This document shows positions 1 to 8,764 of a DNA stretch of 17,736 nt, piece by piece. A program made the position numbers and the translations under genes. Source of the DNA: Persephonella sp. (lineage in GTDB: Bacteria > Aquificota > Aquificia > Aquificales > Hydrogenothermaceae). How positions within the stretch are numbered: the first letter of the stretch is position 1; every line of letters begins with the position of its first letter. Under the pieces are notes generated by a model. It saw nothing but the letters and a program-made list of their open reading frames with translations, did no database searches and was not told the DNA's origin. The stretch lies in contig JALWKR010000117.1 in the NCBI GenBank assembly GCA_027081375.1, positions 1-17,736 on the forward strand. The letters run 5' to 3'.

Positions 1-1222
1 TTCAGGTAGAGAACCTTTACCAGGTTATCATGCAAATCCAAAATGTATTATAGATACAAAATGTCAGTTCCTCCTTGGTATGAAATCTAGCTTGTCTATC
101 ATTGATATGTATCCAAGATCCCTTGGAACTGTAGATTGCTCTAATAGTAAATCTGGTTTAATCAAATGTTACGAATCAACTTATGAACCTGGTACTGCAT
201 TTATACCTGTTGGAGACAACGATGATATCTTAACTTCTGATCACTGCACAGACTTACATGCAGCTGACGGTACTATTTCTATCCTTAACGACCCAAGAGA
301 TGTTGTAGATGATGATATTGTTCTCGGTTCTAGAGGATGGACTGCTAAGTTTAATGTATCTATCTACGACGTAGATGATGGATATGCTTGTGATAACATT
401 AACGGACGCGGTATGAAAAAAGGTCCTTATGCAGCATTAGACTTCCCTAACAGAATGTTCATTGACAACAATGGAGATCCAACAACTGCAGCATCAGCTC
501 ATATTCCTTTAACTCCTGGAAGAGCTTGTAGCACAGCAGACATAACTGTAGAAGATGGAGATCCTTCCACAGGTACTTCTACTGTAATCAAAATTGAAAG
601 AGATAGCGTATGGACTGATGATGTATACATGGGAGTTGACGGTAGAGATAGACTCTGGTGGGTAAGATGGGGACTTGAAGAAGAACTTAGAATCTACTCT
701 CCAGATAATGATTTAGCATTTACTGTAACCCTTAATGAAGAAGAAGCTGCTAAGTGTGCTCCAGACAAATGCTGTTATGATGCTGATAAAGTTGCTTACT
801 TCAAGAAATGGGAACCTAACGGTGATGAAGCTTACGTTCCTTACATGTTAGATAGCAATATGTTCAGAATTGTTGTATCTAACAACTCTTGCTGGGATGC
901 TGAAATCTATGCTAGAGTTTGGGATAACAAAGGTAACGTTGTAGATAATATCTACCTTGGAAAAGTTGGTAAAAACTCAGTAAGAATCTTAACTGGAGAT
1001 TACATTGCAGCTAAAGCTAAGAGAGAACATCCTAGCCTCTTAAGAAGAATGGCTCCACTTTACTCAGTAATACTCACAGTAGGTGCACCTAAGAGAGATG
1101 TAGAGTTTGCTGCATACGACAACAGAAATGGAAAATCTAAGATGATACCTGTTTATGACAATGGAGCTCACGAGTGGACTTACAGAAATGTTGAGTTCTT
1201 CCAAGATCCATTTGAAAAATAA
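1..1222 (+). CDS. Cys- and Asp-rich probable surface/S-layer-like protein, 3' part
   Basis: The reading frame is already open at base 2 and runs to TAA at 1220-1222, so the gene begins outside the window; the ATG at 80 is only an internal methionine. About 406 residues are visible. They are rich in Asp, Asn, Gly and Tyr and hold 11 cysteines, including a C-x4-CC cluster near base 760, and have no hydrophobic helix. This suits an exported, calcium-binding or disulfide-stabilised beta protein. Codon choice differs from the neighbours: AAC, TTC, TAC and GAC are frequent, as in very highly expressed genes. A strong terminator follows. I recognise no named family; an abundant surface-layer or extracellular structural protein is inferred from composition, codon bias and terminator. 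The N-terminus, with any signal peptide, is not visible. Confidence 0.7.
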   Translation, partial: SGREPLPGYHANPKCIIDTKCQFLLGMKSSLSIIDMYPRSLGTVDCSNSKSGLIKCYESTYEPGTAFIPVGDNDDILTSDHCTDLHAADGTISILNDPRDVVDDDIVLGSRGWTAKFNVSIYDVDDGYACDNINGRGMKKGPYAALDFPNRMFIDNNGDPTTAASAHIPLTPGRACSTADITVEDGDPSTGTSTVIKIERDSVWTDDVYMGVDGRDRLWWVRWGLEEELRIYSPDNDLAFTVTLNEEEAAKCAPDKCCYDADKVAYFKKWEPNGDEAYVPYMLDSNMFRIVVSNNSCWDAEIYARVWDNKGNVVDNIYLGKVGKNSVRILTGDYIAAKAKREHPSLLRRMAPLYSVILTVGAPKRDVEFAAYDNRNGKSKMIPVYDNGAHEWTYRNVEFFQDPFEK

Positions 1223-1253
1223 TATGCTCTCATCCACTCTCCCTTCTTCTATG

Positions 1254-1278
1254 CCCTCCCAAAAGGGAGGGTTTTTTT
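1254..1278 (+). terminator. Rho-independent terminator of the surface-protein gene
   Basis: A perfect 7-bp GC stem (CCCTCCC / GGGAGGG) with an AAAA loop is followed by seven T residues. It lies 32 bases after the stop codon of the surface-protein gene and just before the 3' end of the convergent helicase gene. On the minus strand the stem has no T-run after it, so it should act on plus-strand transcripts only. Confidence 0.93.
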
Positions 1279-1286
1279 AATTAATA

Positions 1287-3242
1287 TTAAACTTCTTGAA
1301 ATGAAATAAATTTGCCTTTTTCTTTTATGTAATCTATTAACTTTTTATATGTTTCATTTGAAGATAGAGTTTTACTATCTCCTATAATAATCAGTTTTCT
1401 TTTTGCTCTAGTGAGGGCTACATTTAACCTTCTTAAATCATCTAAAAATCCTATCTCTTCTTCAGGATTTGAACGAACAAGAGAGATAATGATTACTTCC
1501 TTTTCTCTTCCTTGAAAACCATCTACAGTTTTTACTTCAACATCTGGGATCAACTTTTTTAAATATTCTTCATGGTCTTTATAAGGTGTAATAACACCTA
1601 TATCTTCAGTTTTTACACCTGCTTCTTTTAAGAAATCAATAACCTTTTTAACAATTTCAGCTTCTTCAGGATTAAATTTTGATTTGCTACCTTTTTTTTG
1701 CTGTTCTAAAAGTTTTCCTTCTGTATCTATAAATATAACAGGTGTGTCGTCTGTAACAGGATTTTTTCCAATATCTCCTGTTATATCTGAAAGTTTTCTA
1801 TCTTTTACCTCTTCAGCTGATATAAGTTTTCCATTGTAAAACTCCTTAGAAGAAAACTCTTTTATAATATCATTCATTCTATATTGCACCTTTAGCATAT
1901 AGGAAACCTGAGGATAAAGCTTTATAAATCTTTCAAACATTGTGAAAGATAGAGGTTTTGCATCTGGATGAAGAACTGTTGGAGGCAATTGTTTATGGTC
2001 TCCTGCTAAAACAGCTTTTCCTGCTTTTATCATAGGGATAAGACAGCTAGGTTCTGTTGCTTGAGATGCTTCATCTATAAAAACAACATCAAAATAGTGT
2101 TCCATTAAAAACTCACTTCCACTTCCTGAGTTTGTGGCACATACAACCTCGCTATTTGATAGTATATCCTGTATAATCTCGTCTTCTATTCTTCTCTTTT
2201 GTTCTATTAGTTTCTTTATATCTTTTTGAAGTCTTATCCATTCAGCCATGCTCTTTAATGTTTCAATTTTATGTCCTCTAACTTTTTTTCCAGCTTTTGC
2301 GTGTTTTAGTATCTGGTCATAAGAGAGGCCTCTTCTTCTCTGAGGAGTTGGTTTTAAATAGTTTTCTTGAAGAGCTTTTAACTTATTTATCTTTTTTTCT
2401 AAACTCTTAATTTCTGCATATTTTAGATGATTAAAAGCTTTTGCATCTATAGAAACATCTAACAGCTCTTTTTTTAGTCTAGCAGGATGTCCAATTCTTA
2501 CTACATTTACTCCTTTTTCAACTAAACCTTCCACTATATTATCTACTGCTGTATTGCTGTCTGCTGTTGCAAGAATTCTTTTTCCTTTCTTTATATGCTG
2601 CATAATAACTTCTATAAGAGTTGTTGTTTTCCCTGTTCCTGGAGGACCATGTATGAGAAAGAGTTTTTCACTACAAACAGCCTTTCTCACTGCCTCCTTT
2701 TGAAACTCATTGAGATTTTTATTAAAAAACTCTACTTCCTCCTCTTCACAGACGTAAGGTTTACCATTTCCTAAAATAATATCTTCTGGATAGAAGGAGT
2801 AACCTTTTTCAAAAAACTCAAGTGTTCCAAGCATTCTCTTGAAGGTGATATCATTCACAAAAAGGTCTATTCTCCATTTCTTTCCAGATGGTAGTTTTTG
2901 AGAAAACACAACTGTTATAAAGTATTTACCCTTTTCAAAAACTGTTCCTTCTATTCCATCTTTTAAAGGATGCTTTCTGCTAACAAGAACAACATCTCCT
3001 ACATTTATCTGATGGTCAGGCATATCTTCTCTGTAAAATCTATACACCTGAAAATCACCAATAATTTCTCCCATATAAGAAGTTTTTAGATTTAGTATAG
3101 CTCTACCTTTTTTTTCTCTTTCCTTTCCTGATAAATTCATTATTTCATTTAGATGAAATTCTTTTTCTGCGTCTCTTTCTAGCTCTATATAAAAGCTCCA
3201 GTAATCTACATACTCATGTTTATCTTTAAAAGTTAATTTCAT
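1287..3242 (-). CDS. SF1B DNA/RNA helicase, UPF1/IGHMBP2-like
   Basis: This 651-residue protein carries the full superfamily 1 helicase motif set: Walker [10 protein letters not shown] (199-207), DEAS Walker B (390-393), GDHKQLPP motif III (414-421), QYRM motif IV (453-456), DGFQGRE motif V (574-580) and VALTRAK motif VI (608-614). The first 180 residues resemble the beta-barrel/stalk region of the UPF1-IGHMBP2-Dna2 branch, which moves 5'-to-3' on single strands. No nuclease domain is visible. The length is usual for the prokaryotic members (about 650). The ATG is preceded by GGAGG at 3249-3253 with a 6-base spacer. It is the last gene of a minus-strand run, 59 bases after the globin-PsiE gene, and probably shares its transcript. 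Whether the substrate is DNA or RNA cannot be told from the sequence; the rRNA methyltransferase two genes upstream is weak context for RNA. Confidence 0.93.
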   Translation of the reverse strand: MKLTFKDKHEYVDYWSFYIELERDAEKEFHLNEIMNLSGKEREKKGRAILNLKTSYMGEIIGDFQVYRFYREDMPDHQINVGDVVLVSRKHPLKDGIEGTVFEKGKYFITVVFSQKLPSGKKWRIDLFVNDITFKRMLGTLEFFEKGYSFYPEDIILGNGKPYVCEEEEVEFFNKNLNEFQKEAVRKAVCSEKLFLIHGPPGTGKTTTLIEVIMQHIKKGKRILATADSNTAVDNIVEGLVEKGVNVVRIGHPARLKKELLDVSIDAKAFNHLKYAEIKSLEKKINKLKALQENYLKPTPQRRRGLSYDQILKHAKAGKKVRGHKIETLKSMAEWIRLQKDIKKLIEQKRRIEDEIIQDILSNSEVVCATNSGSGSEFLMEHYFDVVFIDEASQATEPSCLIPMIKAGKAVLAGDHKQLPPTVLHPDAKPLSFTMFERFIKLYPQVSYMLKVQYRMNDIIKEFSSKEFYNGKLISAEEVKDRKLSDITGDIGKNPVTDDTPVIFIDTEGKLLEQQKKGSKSKFNPEEAEIVKKVIDFLKEAGVKTEDIGVITPYKDHEEYLKKLIPDVEVKTVDGFQGREKEVIIISLVRSNPEEEIGFLDDLRRLNVALTRAKRKLIIIGDSKTLSSNETYKKLIDYIKEKGKFISFQEV

Positions 3243-3301
3243 TCACTTCCTCCAGATTTTTTAAAGGAAAACAACTTAGGCAAGATATATAATTTTCAAG
3301 A

Positions 3302-4219
3302 TTATTTTTCTCTTTTTGATAAAAGCCAGTAAACAATCCCAAGAGCTAATACTATAGCTCCATAACTAAGAAGCTGGAGATACTTTTCAGCAGATAAGGA
3401 GGCAATAAGTATTTTTCTAATCATTGCAGCAAGAGCAACACCAATAAATGCTCCTATTGCAAACCCGCCACCTTTCAGGTGTTTTATCTCTTCCTGCATT
3501 AACTCAGAAACAGCCCACAGAATAAGTAATGTACCTAGTGTGGCTATAATTGCTTTATCAAAAGCAATCTGCATAGTTACCATTTGGTAAACATCATATA
3601 TAAAAAGACCTAGAACAAAGAAAGAAACCAGTATTAATGCCCCAACTAACGCAAAATCTAGCATATCAGCAAATTTTCTAGAAAAACTGTAAAGCATCTT
3701 TTCTAAAGTTGTCATCTCTTCGTATCTGCTTAGCTCTTCTTCTCTGTATGCAAGGGTTAAAACATCAAGGTTTATATCTAGAAGTTTTCCAATAGACGCT
3801 ACAAGCTGATTTCTCTCTTCAGACAAACCAAACTCTTCGTTTATTTTTTCTATAAAAAATCTTCTTATAAAGTTAAAAGAAGCGTTTACGTAGTGAGTTG
3901 GAAGGCCTATCTCAACATGTTTCTCTCCAATTTTGTGAAGTTTTAAAAAATATGTGTAGTCGTATTTTCCAGAAAACAGATCAAAGTACCACTCTTTGAG
4001 CTTTTCCTGATGTCTTTTAACTGTTTCTTCATCTTTTAAAAATTTTTTTGATTGAGGAAATCTAAGAATAAACCTGTAGAACCTTTCAACAAACTCATCA
4101 ACATACTTAACCATTACAGGTTTTAGCTTTTGAATGTTTTTTACATCTTTTCTTGTGAATTCAAAGTCCTTCTTTATCTGTTCAAAATCTATAAGTTCAA
4201 ACTTTTCTACCTTTTCCAT
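3302..4219 (-). CDS. Globin-domain protein fused to PsiE-like membrane module
   Basis: Residues 1-170 (numbered from the ATG at 4219) look like a globin-coupled-sensor/protoglobin domain: all-helical, with HKIGEKHVEIGLP around 95-107, matching the H-x-x-IG pattern in which the His (H101) is the proximal haem ligand. A short linker leads to four hydrophobic segments (about 189-209, 222-240, 251-273, 284-301) that resemble the PsiE family of small membrane proteins. The fusion would place a haem-based O2/NO/CO sensor in the cytoplasm, tethered to the membrane. No kinase, cyclase or chemotaxis domain is attached. A longer frame starts at TTG 4249, but it overlaps rlmD by 29 bases; the ATG at 4219 has GGAGAG five bases upstream, immediately after the rlmD stop, and is preferred (305 residues). 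Fold assignment is by pattern; output and ligand are unknown. Confidence 0.75.
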   Translation of the reverse strand: MEKVEKFELIDFEQIKKDFEFTRKDVKNIQKLKPVMVKYVDEFVERFYRFILRFPQSKKFLKDEETVKRHQEKLKEWYFDLFSGKYDYTYFLKLHKIGEKHVEIGLPTHYVNASFNFIRRFFIEKINEEFGLSEERNQLVASIGKLLDINLDVLTLAYREEELSRYEEMTTLEKMLYSFSRKFADMLDFALVGALILVSFFVLGLFIYDVYQMVTMQIAFDKAIIATLGTLLILWAVSELMQEEIKHLKGGGFAIGAFIGVALAAMIRKILIASLSAEKYLQLLSYGAIVLALGIVYWLLSKREK

Positions 4220-4220
4220 T

Positions 4221-5492
4221 TTATCTCTCCAATAAAATAATACTTTCAATATGGTAGGTTTGAGGAAACATATCTATCATACTGACAGATTTTAGTTTGA
4301 AATTTCCTTCTTTAAATAGATTTATATCCCTTGCTAAAGTTGATGGATTACAGGATACGTATACCACTTTTTCTATAGAAGGTGTTGAGTTTATTTTTTC
4401 TATTATCTTTTTACTTAAGCCTGTTCTTGGAGGATCAACTATAATAGCTTCAGGTCTTTTCTCCTCTATTATAGATACAGCATCTCTAGATTCCATTCTG
4501 ATAAAGGAAGCATTTTTTATATTGTTTAGCTTTCTATTATGGTTTGCATCCTGAATAGCATAAGGATTTGACTCAATCCCTATAACATTTTCAGAAAATT
4601 CAGCTACAGGAAGGGTCAATGTCCCAACACCGCAGTAAAGGTCTATGATTGTTTTATATTTTTTATCTTTAAAAAAACCTTTCACTTCATTTATTAGATT
4701 TGAAACCTGAAATCTGTTTACCTGAAAGAAACTGTCTATTGAAACCCTGTATGTTATATCCTCAACTTTCTCAAATGCAAATATATTGCCTATAGTAAAT
4801 AGCCTTTCTGTATATCCATCAGGCTTTCTTCTGTATATTCCAACTCCTTTTACATTTTTAGATATAAACTGTCTTAAATGTTTTAAACCAAGGGGAAATC
4901 TTTTTATTCTCCTTGGATATATAAACTTAACAAGCATCTCATCTTGATTTGATGAATATAGATGGGCTTCTACAGGTTGAAATGTTAAAAAAGGGAGTGT
5001 GTTTCTAACACCGTTTATTCCTTTATCAAGGTCTTCTTTTAGCAACAGACACGTATCTATATTGACTATCTCTTTGCTATCCCTCTTATAGAACCCTACC
5101 TTTTCTCCGTATATTTTTAGCTGAGTTCTATTTCTATATCTGAAAGGTTCCATGGATGGAATTACTTTGTCTATTTTAAGGTTTTCAATCTTTCCTATTC
5201 TTGATAACGTTTCTTCTAATATCTCTTTTTTTATATCTACCTGTTTTTCATAAGGTATATGCTGATAGTCACAACCTCCACAGTATTTAAAATACTTACA
5301 TGGGGGATCTATTCTATATGGAGAAGGTTCTATCACAGATACTAAATCACATTCAACAAAGCTTTTCTTTTCTTTAACTATCTCTACTTCAACTGTTTCC
5401 TCAGGTAAAACAAAGGGTACAAAACATGTTTTTCCATTTATTTTTCCTAAACCTTTTCCGCCATATACAAGCTTTTTTATCTTTACTTCCAT
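4221..5492 (-). CDS. rlmD: 23S rRNA (uracil-5-)-methyltransferase, RlmD/RumA type
   Basis: TrmA/RumA-family RNA m5U methyltransferase, 423 residues, acting on rRNA with S-adenosylmethionine. In order: an N-terminal TRAM-like RNA-binding domain (1-55); four cysteines placed as in RumA for a [4Fe-4S] cluster (C65, C71, C74 in CKYFKYCGGC, and C148); the SFFQVN motif near 254-259; the SAM site DLYCGVGTL (284-292); DPPRTGL (353-359); and the nucleophile loop SCNPSTLARD (380-389, catalytic C381), with the usual late Glu in YHIES (E416). The ATG has GAGG five bases upstream. It is the first gene of the minus-strand run and diverges from cysQ across 94 bases. The family is clear; the exact target base (RlmD U1939, RlmC U747, or both as in RlmCD enzymes) is not determined by sequence alone. 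Confidence 0.93.
   Translation of the reverse strand: MEVKIKKLVYGGKGLGKINGKTCFVPFVLPEETVEVEIVKEKKSFVECDLVSVIEPSPYRIDPPCKYFKYCGGCDYQHIPYEKQVDIKKEILEETLSRIGKIENLKIDKVIPSMEPFRYRNRTQLKIYGEKVGFYKRDSKEIVNIDTCLLLKEDLDKGINGVRNTLPFLTFQPVEAHLYSSNQDEMLVKFIYPRRIKRFPLGLKHLRQFISKNVKGVGIYRRKPDGYTERLFTIGNIFAFEKVEDITYRVSIDSFFQVNRFQVSNLINEVKGFFKDKKYKTIIDLYCGVGTLTLPVAEFSENVIGIESNPYAIQDANHNRKLNNIKNASFIRMESRDAVSIIEEKRPEAIIVDPPRTGLSKKIIEKINSTPSIEKVVYVSCNPSTLARDINLFKEGNFKLKSVSMIDMFPQTYHIESIILLER
4225..4230 (-). promoter_or_regulatory. Ribosome binding site deciding the globin-PsiE start
   Basis: GGAGAG read on the minus strand, five bases before ATG 4219-4217. It lies inside the last codons of the preceding gene plus its stop, consistent with translational coupling, and argues against the TTG at 4249, which has no comparable site. 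Confidence 0.7.
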
Positions 5493-5525
5493 TTTTTCCT
5501 CACAGATTTATGATATTTTACTTAG

Positions 5526-5553
5526 TTGATTTAAATATGCATTTGAGTATTAT
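5526..5553 (+). promoter_or_regulatory. Candidate sigma-70 promoter of the cysQ-sat operon
   Basis: TTGATT (5526-5531) and TATTAT (5548-5553) are separated by 16 bases, about 33 bases before the cysQ start, with AGAGGA (5574-5579) as ribosome binding site. The same box reads TATAAT on the opposite strand (5549-5554) and could also serve rlmD, although I see no good minus-strand -35. The prediction is from consensus only. Confidence 0.45.
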
Positions 5554-5586
5554 ATTTCATTCAAACATATACTAGAGGACAATACA

Positions 5587-6387
5587 ATGGAAAAACTATT
5601 GAAAGCAGTTATTGATATATCAAAAAAAGCAGGAGAAGAGATTTTAAAAGTTTACAATTGGGATATATCTGTTGAATATAAAGATGATAACTCTCCTTTG
5701 ACAGAAGCAGACAAAAGGGCTCATAAAACTATAGAAACTTCTCTTAAAGAGATATCAAACTTTCCAATTTTAAGTGAGGAAGGAAAAGATATACCTTTTG
5801 AGAAAAGAAAAAATTGGGAATATTTCTGGCTTGTTGACCCTCTTGATGGGACAAAAGAGTTTATAAAAAGAAATGGAGAGTTTACTGTAAATATTGCCCT
5901 TATTCACAAAAATAAACCAGTATTTGGGGTAGTTTATGCTCCAGCTATTGATGCATTGTATTACGGTGGATCTAATATAGGAGCTTTTAAAATAGAAAAA
6001 GGAATAGAAACAAAACTTCCTGAAAGAAGGGAAAATAGCCCTAAAATAACAGTAGTTGCAAGTAAATCTCACTTAAATGAAGAGACCAAAGAGTTTATAG
6101 ATATGCTAAAAAGCAAATTTGGTAAAGTAGAAACTGTATCTATAGGTTCTTCATTAAAGTTTTGTCTTGTAGCAGAGGGTGTTGCAGATATTTATCCTAG
6201 AATTGCTCCTACTATGGAGTGGGATACTGCTGCAGCACATGCAATCCTAAATGGGACAGGAGGAAAAGTTGTAAAATATGAAAGTAGAATGGTTTTAGAT
6301 AAAATTAAAGAACTACCTGAACTGGTGTATAACAAAGAGAATTTATTAAACCCACACTTTATAGCCTTTAGGGAAGATGTCTTTTGA
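5587..6387 (+). CDS. cysQ: 3'(2'),5'-bisphosphate nucleotidase CysQ
   Basis: Inositol-monophosphatase-superfamily enzyme, 266 residues, the normal CysQ length. It hydrolyses PAP (3'-phosphoadenosine 5'-phosphate), the inhibitory product left when PAPS donates its sulfo group, to AMP and phosphate. Metal-binding motifs are intact: SEEG (63-66), DPLDGTKEF (84-92, the CysQ-type form) and EWDTAA (211-216); GSSLKFC (187-193) is also typical. The start ATG follows AGAGGA by seven bases. It is the first gene of a plus-strand run and overlaps the next gene by 11 bases. The presence of cysC and sat in the same run supports a PAP role over inositol phosphatase activity. Confidence 0.92.
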   Translation: MEKLLKAVIDISKKAGEEILKVYNWDISVEYKDDNSPLTEADKRAHKTIETSLKEISNFPILSEEGKDIPFEKRKNWEYFWLVDPLDGTKEFIKRNGEFTVNIALIHKNKPVFGVVYAPAIDALYYGGSNIGAFKIEKGIETKLPERRENSPKITVVASKSHLNEETKEFIDMLKSKFGKVETVSIGSSLKFCLVAEGVADIYPRIAPTMEWDTAAAHAILNGTGGKVVKYESRMVLDKIKELPELVYNKENLLNPHFIAFREDVF

Positions 6388-8140
6388 TATTTTAGTTTTA
6401 TTTTCTGTCTTAGTATTCTTAATATATTCCCTATATACTGAAAAGTTTCACCCTGCAGCAGTATTTTTAATATCTGTTTCTATACTTGTTATATTTGGAA
6501 TTTTAAAACCAGAAGAAGCTTTATCAGGATTTTCTAACAAACAGGTAGCTATAATTATTCTTCTTTTGATTGTTAGCAGTGCTATTCAAAAAACAGGTAT
6601 AGTTAGTTACTATTTTTCTAAAATTCTTAGAGAAAAAGATTCCTACAATACCTTTTTATCAAAGATGATTGTATCTGTTTCTTCAATATCAGCATTTTTA
6701 AATAACACACCTATAGTAGCTATGCTAATTCCATATGTTTCTGAATGGGGTAGAAAGAAAAATATATCTCCATCAAAACTTTTAATTCCTCTATCCTATG
6801 CTGCAATACTTGGTGGAACAATCACTCTTATTGGTACATCAACAAATCTTATTGTTAATGGTTTTGCTGTTGAAAGTGGTCTTAAGGCTTTTGATATATT
6901 TGATTTTGCTTATGTAGGAATACCAGCAACAATATTTGGTTTTATATATATGCTTGTTTTAGGAAAGGAACTTCTACCTGATAGAGAAGATATACTTAAA
7001 ACTTTTCTCCAAAGAAAAAAGGAATATTTAGTTGAAACTAAAATAAATAAAAATTCTAAACTTATAGGAAAAACTGTTCTGCAGGCAAATCTTAGAAATC
7101 TAAAGGGGCTTTTCCTTGCTGAGATTATAAGACAAGATAGAAGAATAGCCCCTGTCTCTCCTACTGAAACTCTAGAAGAAAATGACATTTTAATATTTGT
7201 CGGAGATACAAAAGCTATTTCTTACTTGGTAGAGTCTGATATTGGTTTATCTCTTCCAGACTTTTGCAATTTAGAAAATGGTTATTCGGAGATTGTTGAA
7301 GTTGTTATTTCTTATAATTCCTCACTTATAAATAAGAAAGTAAGAGATACAGATTTTAGAGGTAAATTTGATGCTGCTATTTTAGCTGTCCATAGGAATG
7401 GAGAAAAGCTTAGCGGGAAAATTGGAGAAATTGTTTTAAAGCCAGGGGATTTATTACTTCTTCTTGTTGGAAAAGATTTTTGGAAAAGAGCAGAGGATAC
7501 AACAGATTTTTATATTATTTCTAAAGTGAGAGACATATCTAATATAGATTTAAAAAAAGGAAACTTAGTTTTCTGGGGATTTATTTTTGTAATACTTCTT
7601 TCAACCTTAAAAATATTACCTCTTTTTTCAGGTCTTTTAATATTCTTATCATTTCTTATAATAACAAGAATTTTTCCTTATTCAGAGATAAAAAAAGGGA
7701 TAGATATAAATCTTGCAGTAATAGCTGCTCTCTCTATTTCTATAGGTAAAGCAATGATAATAACAGGAGCTGCAAATTTAATTGCTTCTTATATTAACAG
7801 TTTATTTTTACCTTTGGGAGTTCTTGGAGGAATTATCGGAGTATATCTTATAACAAATGTACTAACAGAATTTATTACTAATATTGCAGCGGCTTCCATA
7901 GCATTTCCAGTAGCATTATCAGCTGCACAATATTACGGAGTTGAACCTTATCCTTTTATTCTTGCAGTAGCTTACGGAGCTTCTGCAAGTTTTATAACTC
8001 CTATAGGATATCAGACAAATCTTATGGTTTATGCCGCAGGGAGTTATAAATTTAAAGATTTTTTTAAAATTGGTTTACCTTTATCCATTGGTTATGCAAT
8101 AATATGTATCTTTATTTTGTATATTTTTTATCTAAAATAA
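6377..8140 (+). CDS. SLC13/DASS-type permease with two RCK_C domains, probable sulfate transporter
   Basis: Integral membrane protein of 587 residues. The N-terminal half has about five or six hydrophobic segments with NNTP (109-112) and GTSTN (153-157). A soluble middle section (about 215-382) contains two TrkA-C/RCK_C-like units, each ending in a 'gD.L..vG' pattern (269-276 and 357-365). The C-terminal half repeats the membrane fold with TEFITN (497-502) and TPIGYQTN (541-548). Paired Asn-Thr/Thr-Asn motifs in the two halves are the substrate and sodium sites of the DASS superfamily, and inserted RCK_C domains are typical of the SAC1/SLT-like sulfur branch. The substrate is inferred as sulfate from the cysQ, cysC and sat neighbours; other divalent anions (thiosulfate, arsenite, dicarboxylate) cannot be excluded. 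The ATG overlaps the cysQ end by 11 bases, indicating coupling. Confidence 0.85.
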   Translation: MSFDILVLFSVLVFLIYSLYTEKFHPAAVFLISVSILVIFGILKPEEALSGFSNKQVAIIILLLIVSSAIQKTGIVSYYFSKILREKDSYNTFLSKMIVSVSSISAFLNNTPIVAMLIPYVSEWGRKKNISPSKLLIPLSYAAILGGTITLIGTSTNLIVNGFAVESGLKAFDIFDFAYVGIPATIFGFIYMLVLGKELLPDREDILKTFLQRKKEYLVETKINKNSKLIGKTVLQANLRNLKGLFLAEIIRQDRRIAPVSPTETLEENDILIFVGDTKAISYLVESDIGLSLPDFCNLENGYSEIVEVVISYNSSLINKKVRDTDFRGKFDAAILAVHRNGEKLSGKIGEIVLKPGDLLLLLVGKDFWKRAEDTTDFYIISKVRDISNIDLKKGNLVFWGFIFVILLSTLKILPLFSGLLIFLSFLIITRIFPYSEIKKGIDINLAVIAALSISIGKAMIITGAANLIASYINSLFLPLGVLGGIIGVYLITNVLTEFITNIAAASIAFPVALSAAQYYGVEPYPFILAVAYGASASFITPIGYQTNLMVYAAGSYKFKDFFKIGLPLSIGYAIICIFILYIFYLK

Positions 8141-8141
8141 A

Positions 8142-8146
8142 GGGGG
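8142..8146 (+). promoter_or_regulatory. Ribosome binding site deciding the cysC start
   Basis: GGGGG sits one base before the TTG at 8148, too close to serve it, but 10 bases before the in-frame TTG at 8157. The sat gene shows the same long spacing (GGAGG at 8750-8754, ATG at 8765), so 8157 is the likelier start. Confidence 0.55.
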
Positions 8147-8156
8147 ATTGTATAAA

Positions 8157-8762
8157 TTGGGAAAAAAGTTCATAATTCCACATAAAGGAAATATAACAAA
8201 AGAAGATAGACAGAGACAAAAAGGTCATAAATCAGTAATTCTGTGGTTTACAGGTCTTTCTGGAAGCGGAAAATCTACATTAGCTCATGCAGTTGAAGAA
8301 AAACTTTTTGAGATGGGAATTCATACTTACGTATTAGATGGAGATAATATAAGAACAGGTTTAAACAAAGACTTAGGTTTTTCTGCTGAAGATAGAGAAG
8401 AAAATATAAGAAGAATTGGAGAAGTTGCCAAACTGTTTGTTGACGCAGGAATAATAACCTTGACAGCGTTTATATCACCTTATAAAAAGGATAGAGAATT
8501 TGTTAGGAACTTAGTTAAAGAAGGAGAGTTTATTGAAATATATGTCAAATGTCCTTTAGAAGTATGTGAACAGAGAGACGTTAAAGGCCTTTATAAAAAG
8601 GCAAGAGCAGGAATTATAAAAAATTTTACAGGAATAGATGACCCCTATGAAGAACCTGAAAACCCTGAAATAGTTGTAGAGACAGATAGAGAAAGTGTTG
8701 AAGAAAGTGTAGAAAAAATAATCTCTTATCTTAAAGAAAAAGGATATCTGGAGGTTGAATAA
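8157..8762 (+). CDS. cysC: Adenylylsulfate (APS) kinase
   Basis: Phosphorylates APS to PAPS with ATP; about 201 residues, the normal length for a stand-alone enzyme. Family signatures are all present (numbered from TTG 8148; subtract 3 for TTG 8157): Walker [10 protein letters not shown] (36-44), [18 protein letters not shown], the ISPYKKDR lid region, and [10 protein letters not shown] leading to FTGIDDPYE. The gene starts with TTG whichever start is used; 8157 is preferred because of ribosome-binding-site spacing. It lies 16 bases after the permease stop and two bases before sat. In Aquifex, as I recall, Sat and CysC are fused in one polypeptide; here they are separate adjacent genes. The catalytic serine of the Walker loop region and the lid appear intact, so it should be an active kinase. 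Confidence 0.95.
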   Translation: MGKKFIIPHKGNITKEDRQRQKGHKSVILWFTGLSGSGKSTLAHAVEEKLFEMGIHTYVLDGDNIRTGLNKDLGFSAEDREENIRRIGEVAKLFVDAGIITLTAFISPYKKDREFVRNLVKEGEFIEIYVKCPLEVCEQRDVKGLYKKARAGIIKNFTGIDDPYEEPENPEIVVETDRESVEESVEKIISYLKEKGYLEVE

Positions 8763-8764
8763 AG

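Noticed and set aside
4297..4554. 85-codon open frame on the plus strand inside rlmD
   Set aside because: It lies antisense to the conserved catalytic region of rlmD, has no ribosome binding site and no family pattern.
5568..5573. TATACT as a second -10 box for cysQ
   Set aside because: It abuts the ribosome binding site, would leave almost no leader, and has no -35; TATTAT at 5548 is better.
5770..6072. 100-codon open frame on the minus strand inside cysQ
   Set aside because: Antisense to the cysQ metal-binding core; Phe/Tyr/Ser-rich composition typical of reading AT-rich DNA backwards.
6910..7188. 92-codon open frame on the minus strand inside the permease
   Set aside because: Antisense to the RCK_C region, no start signals, low-complexity composition.
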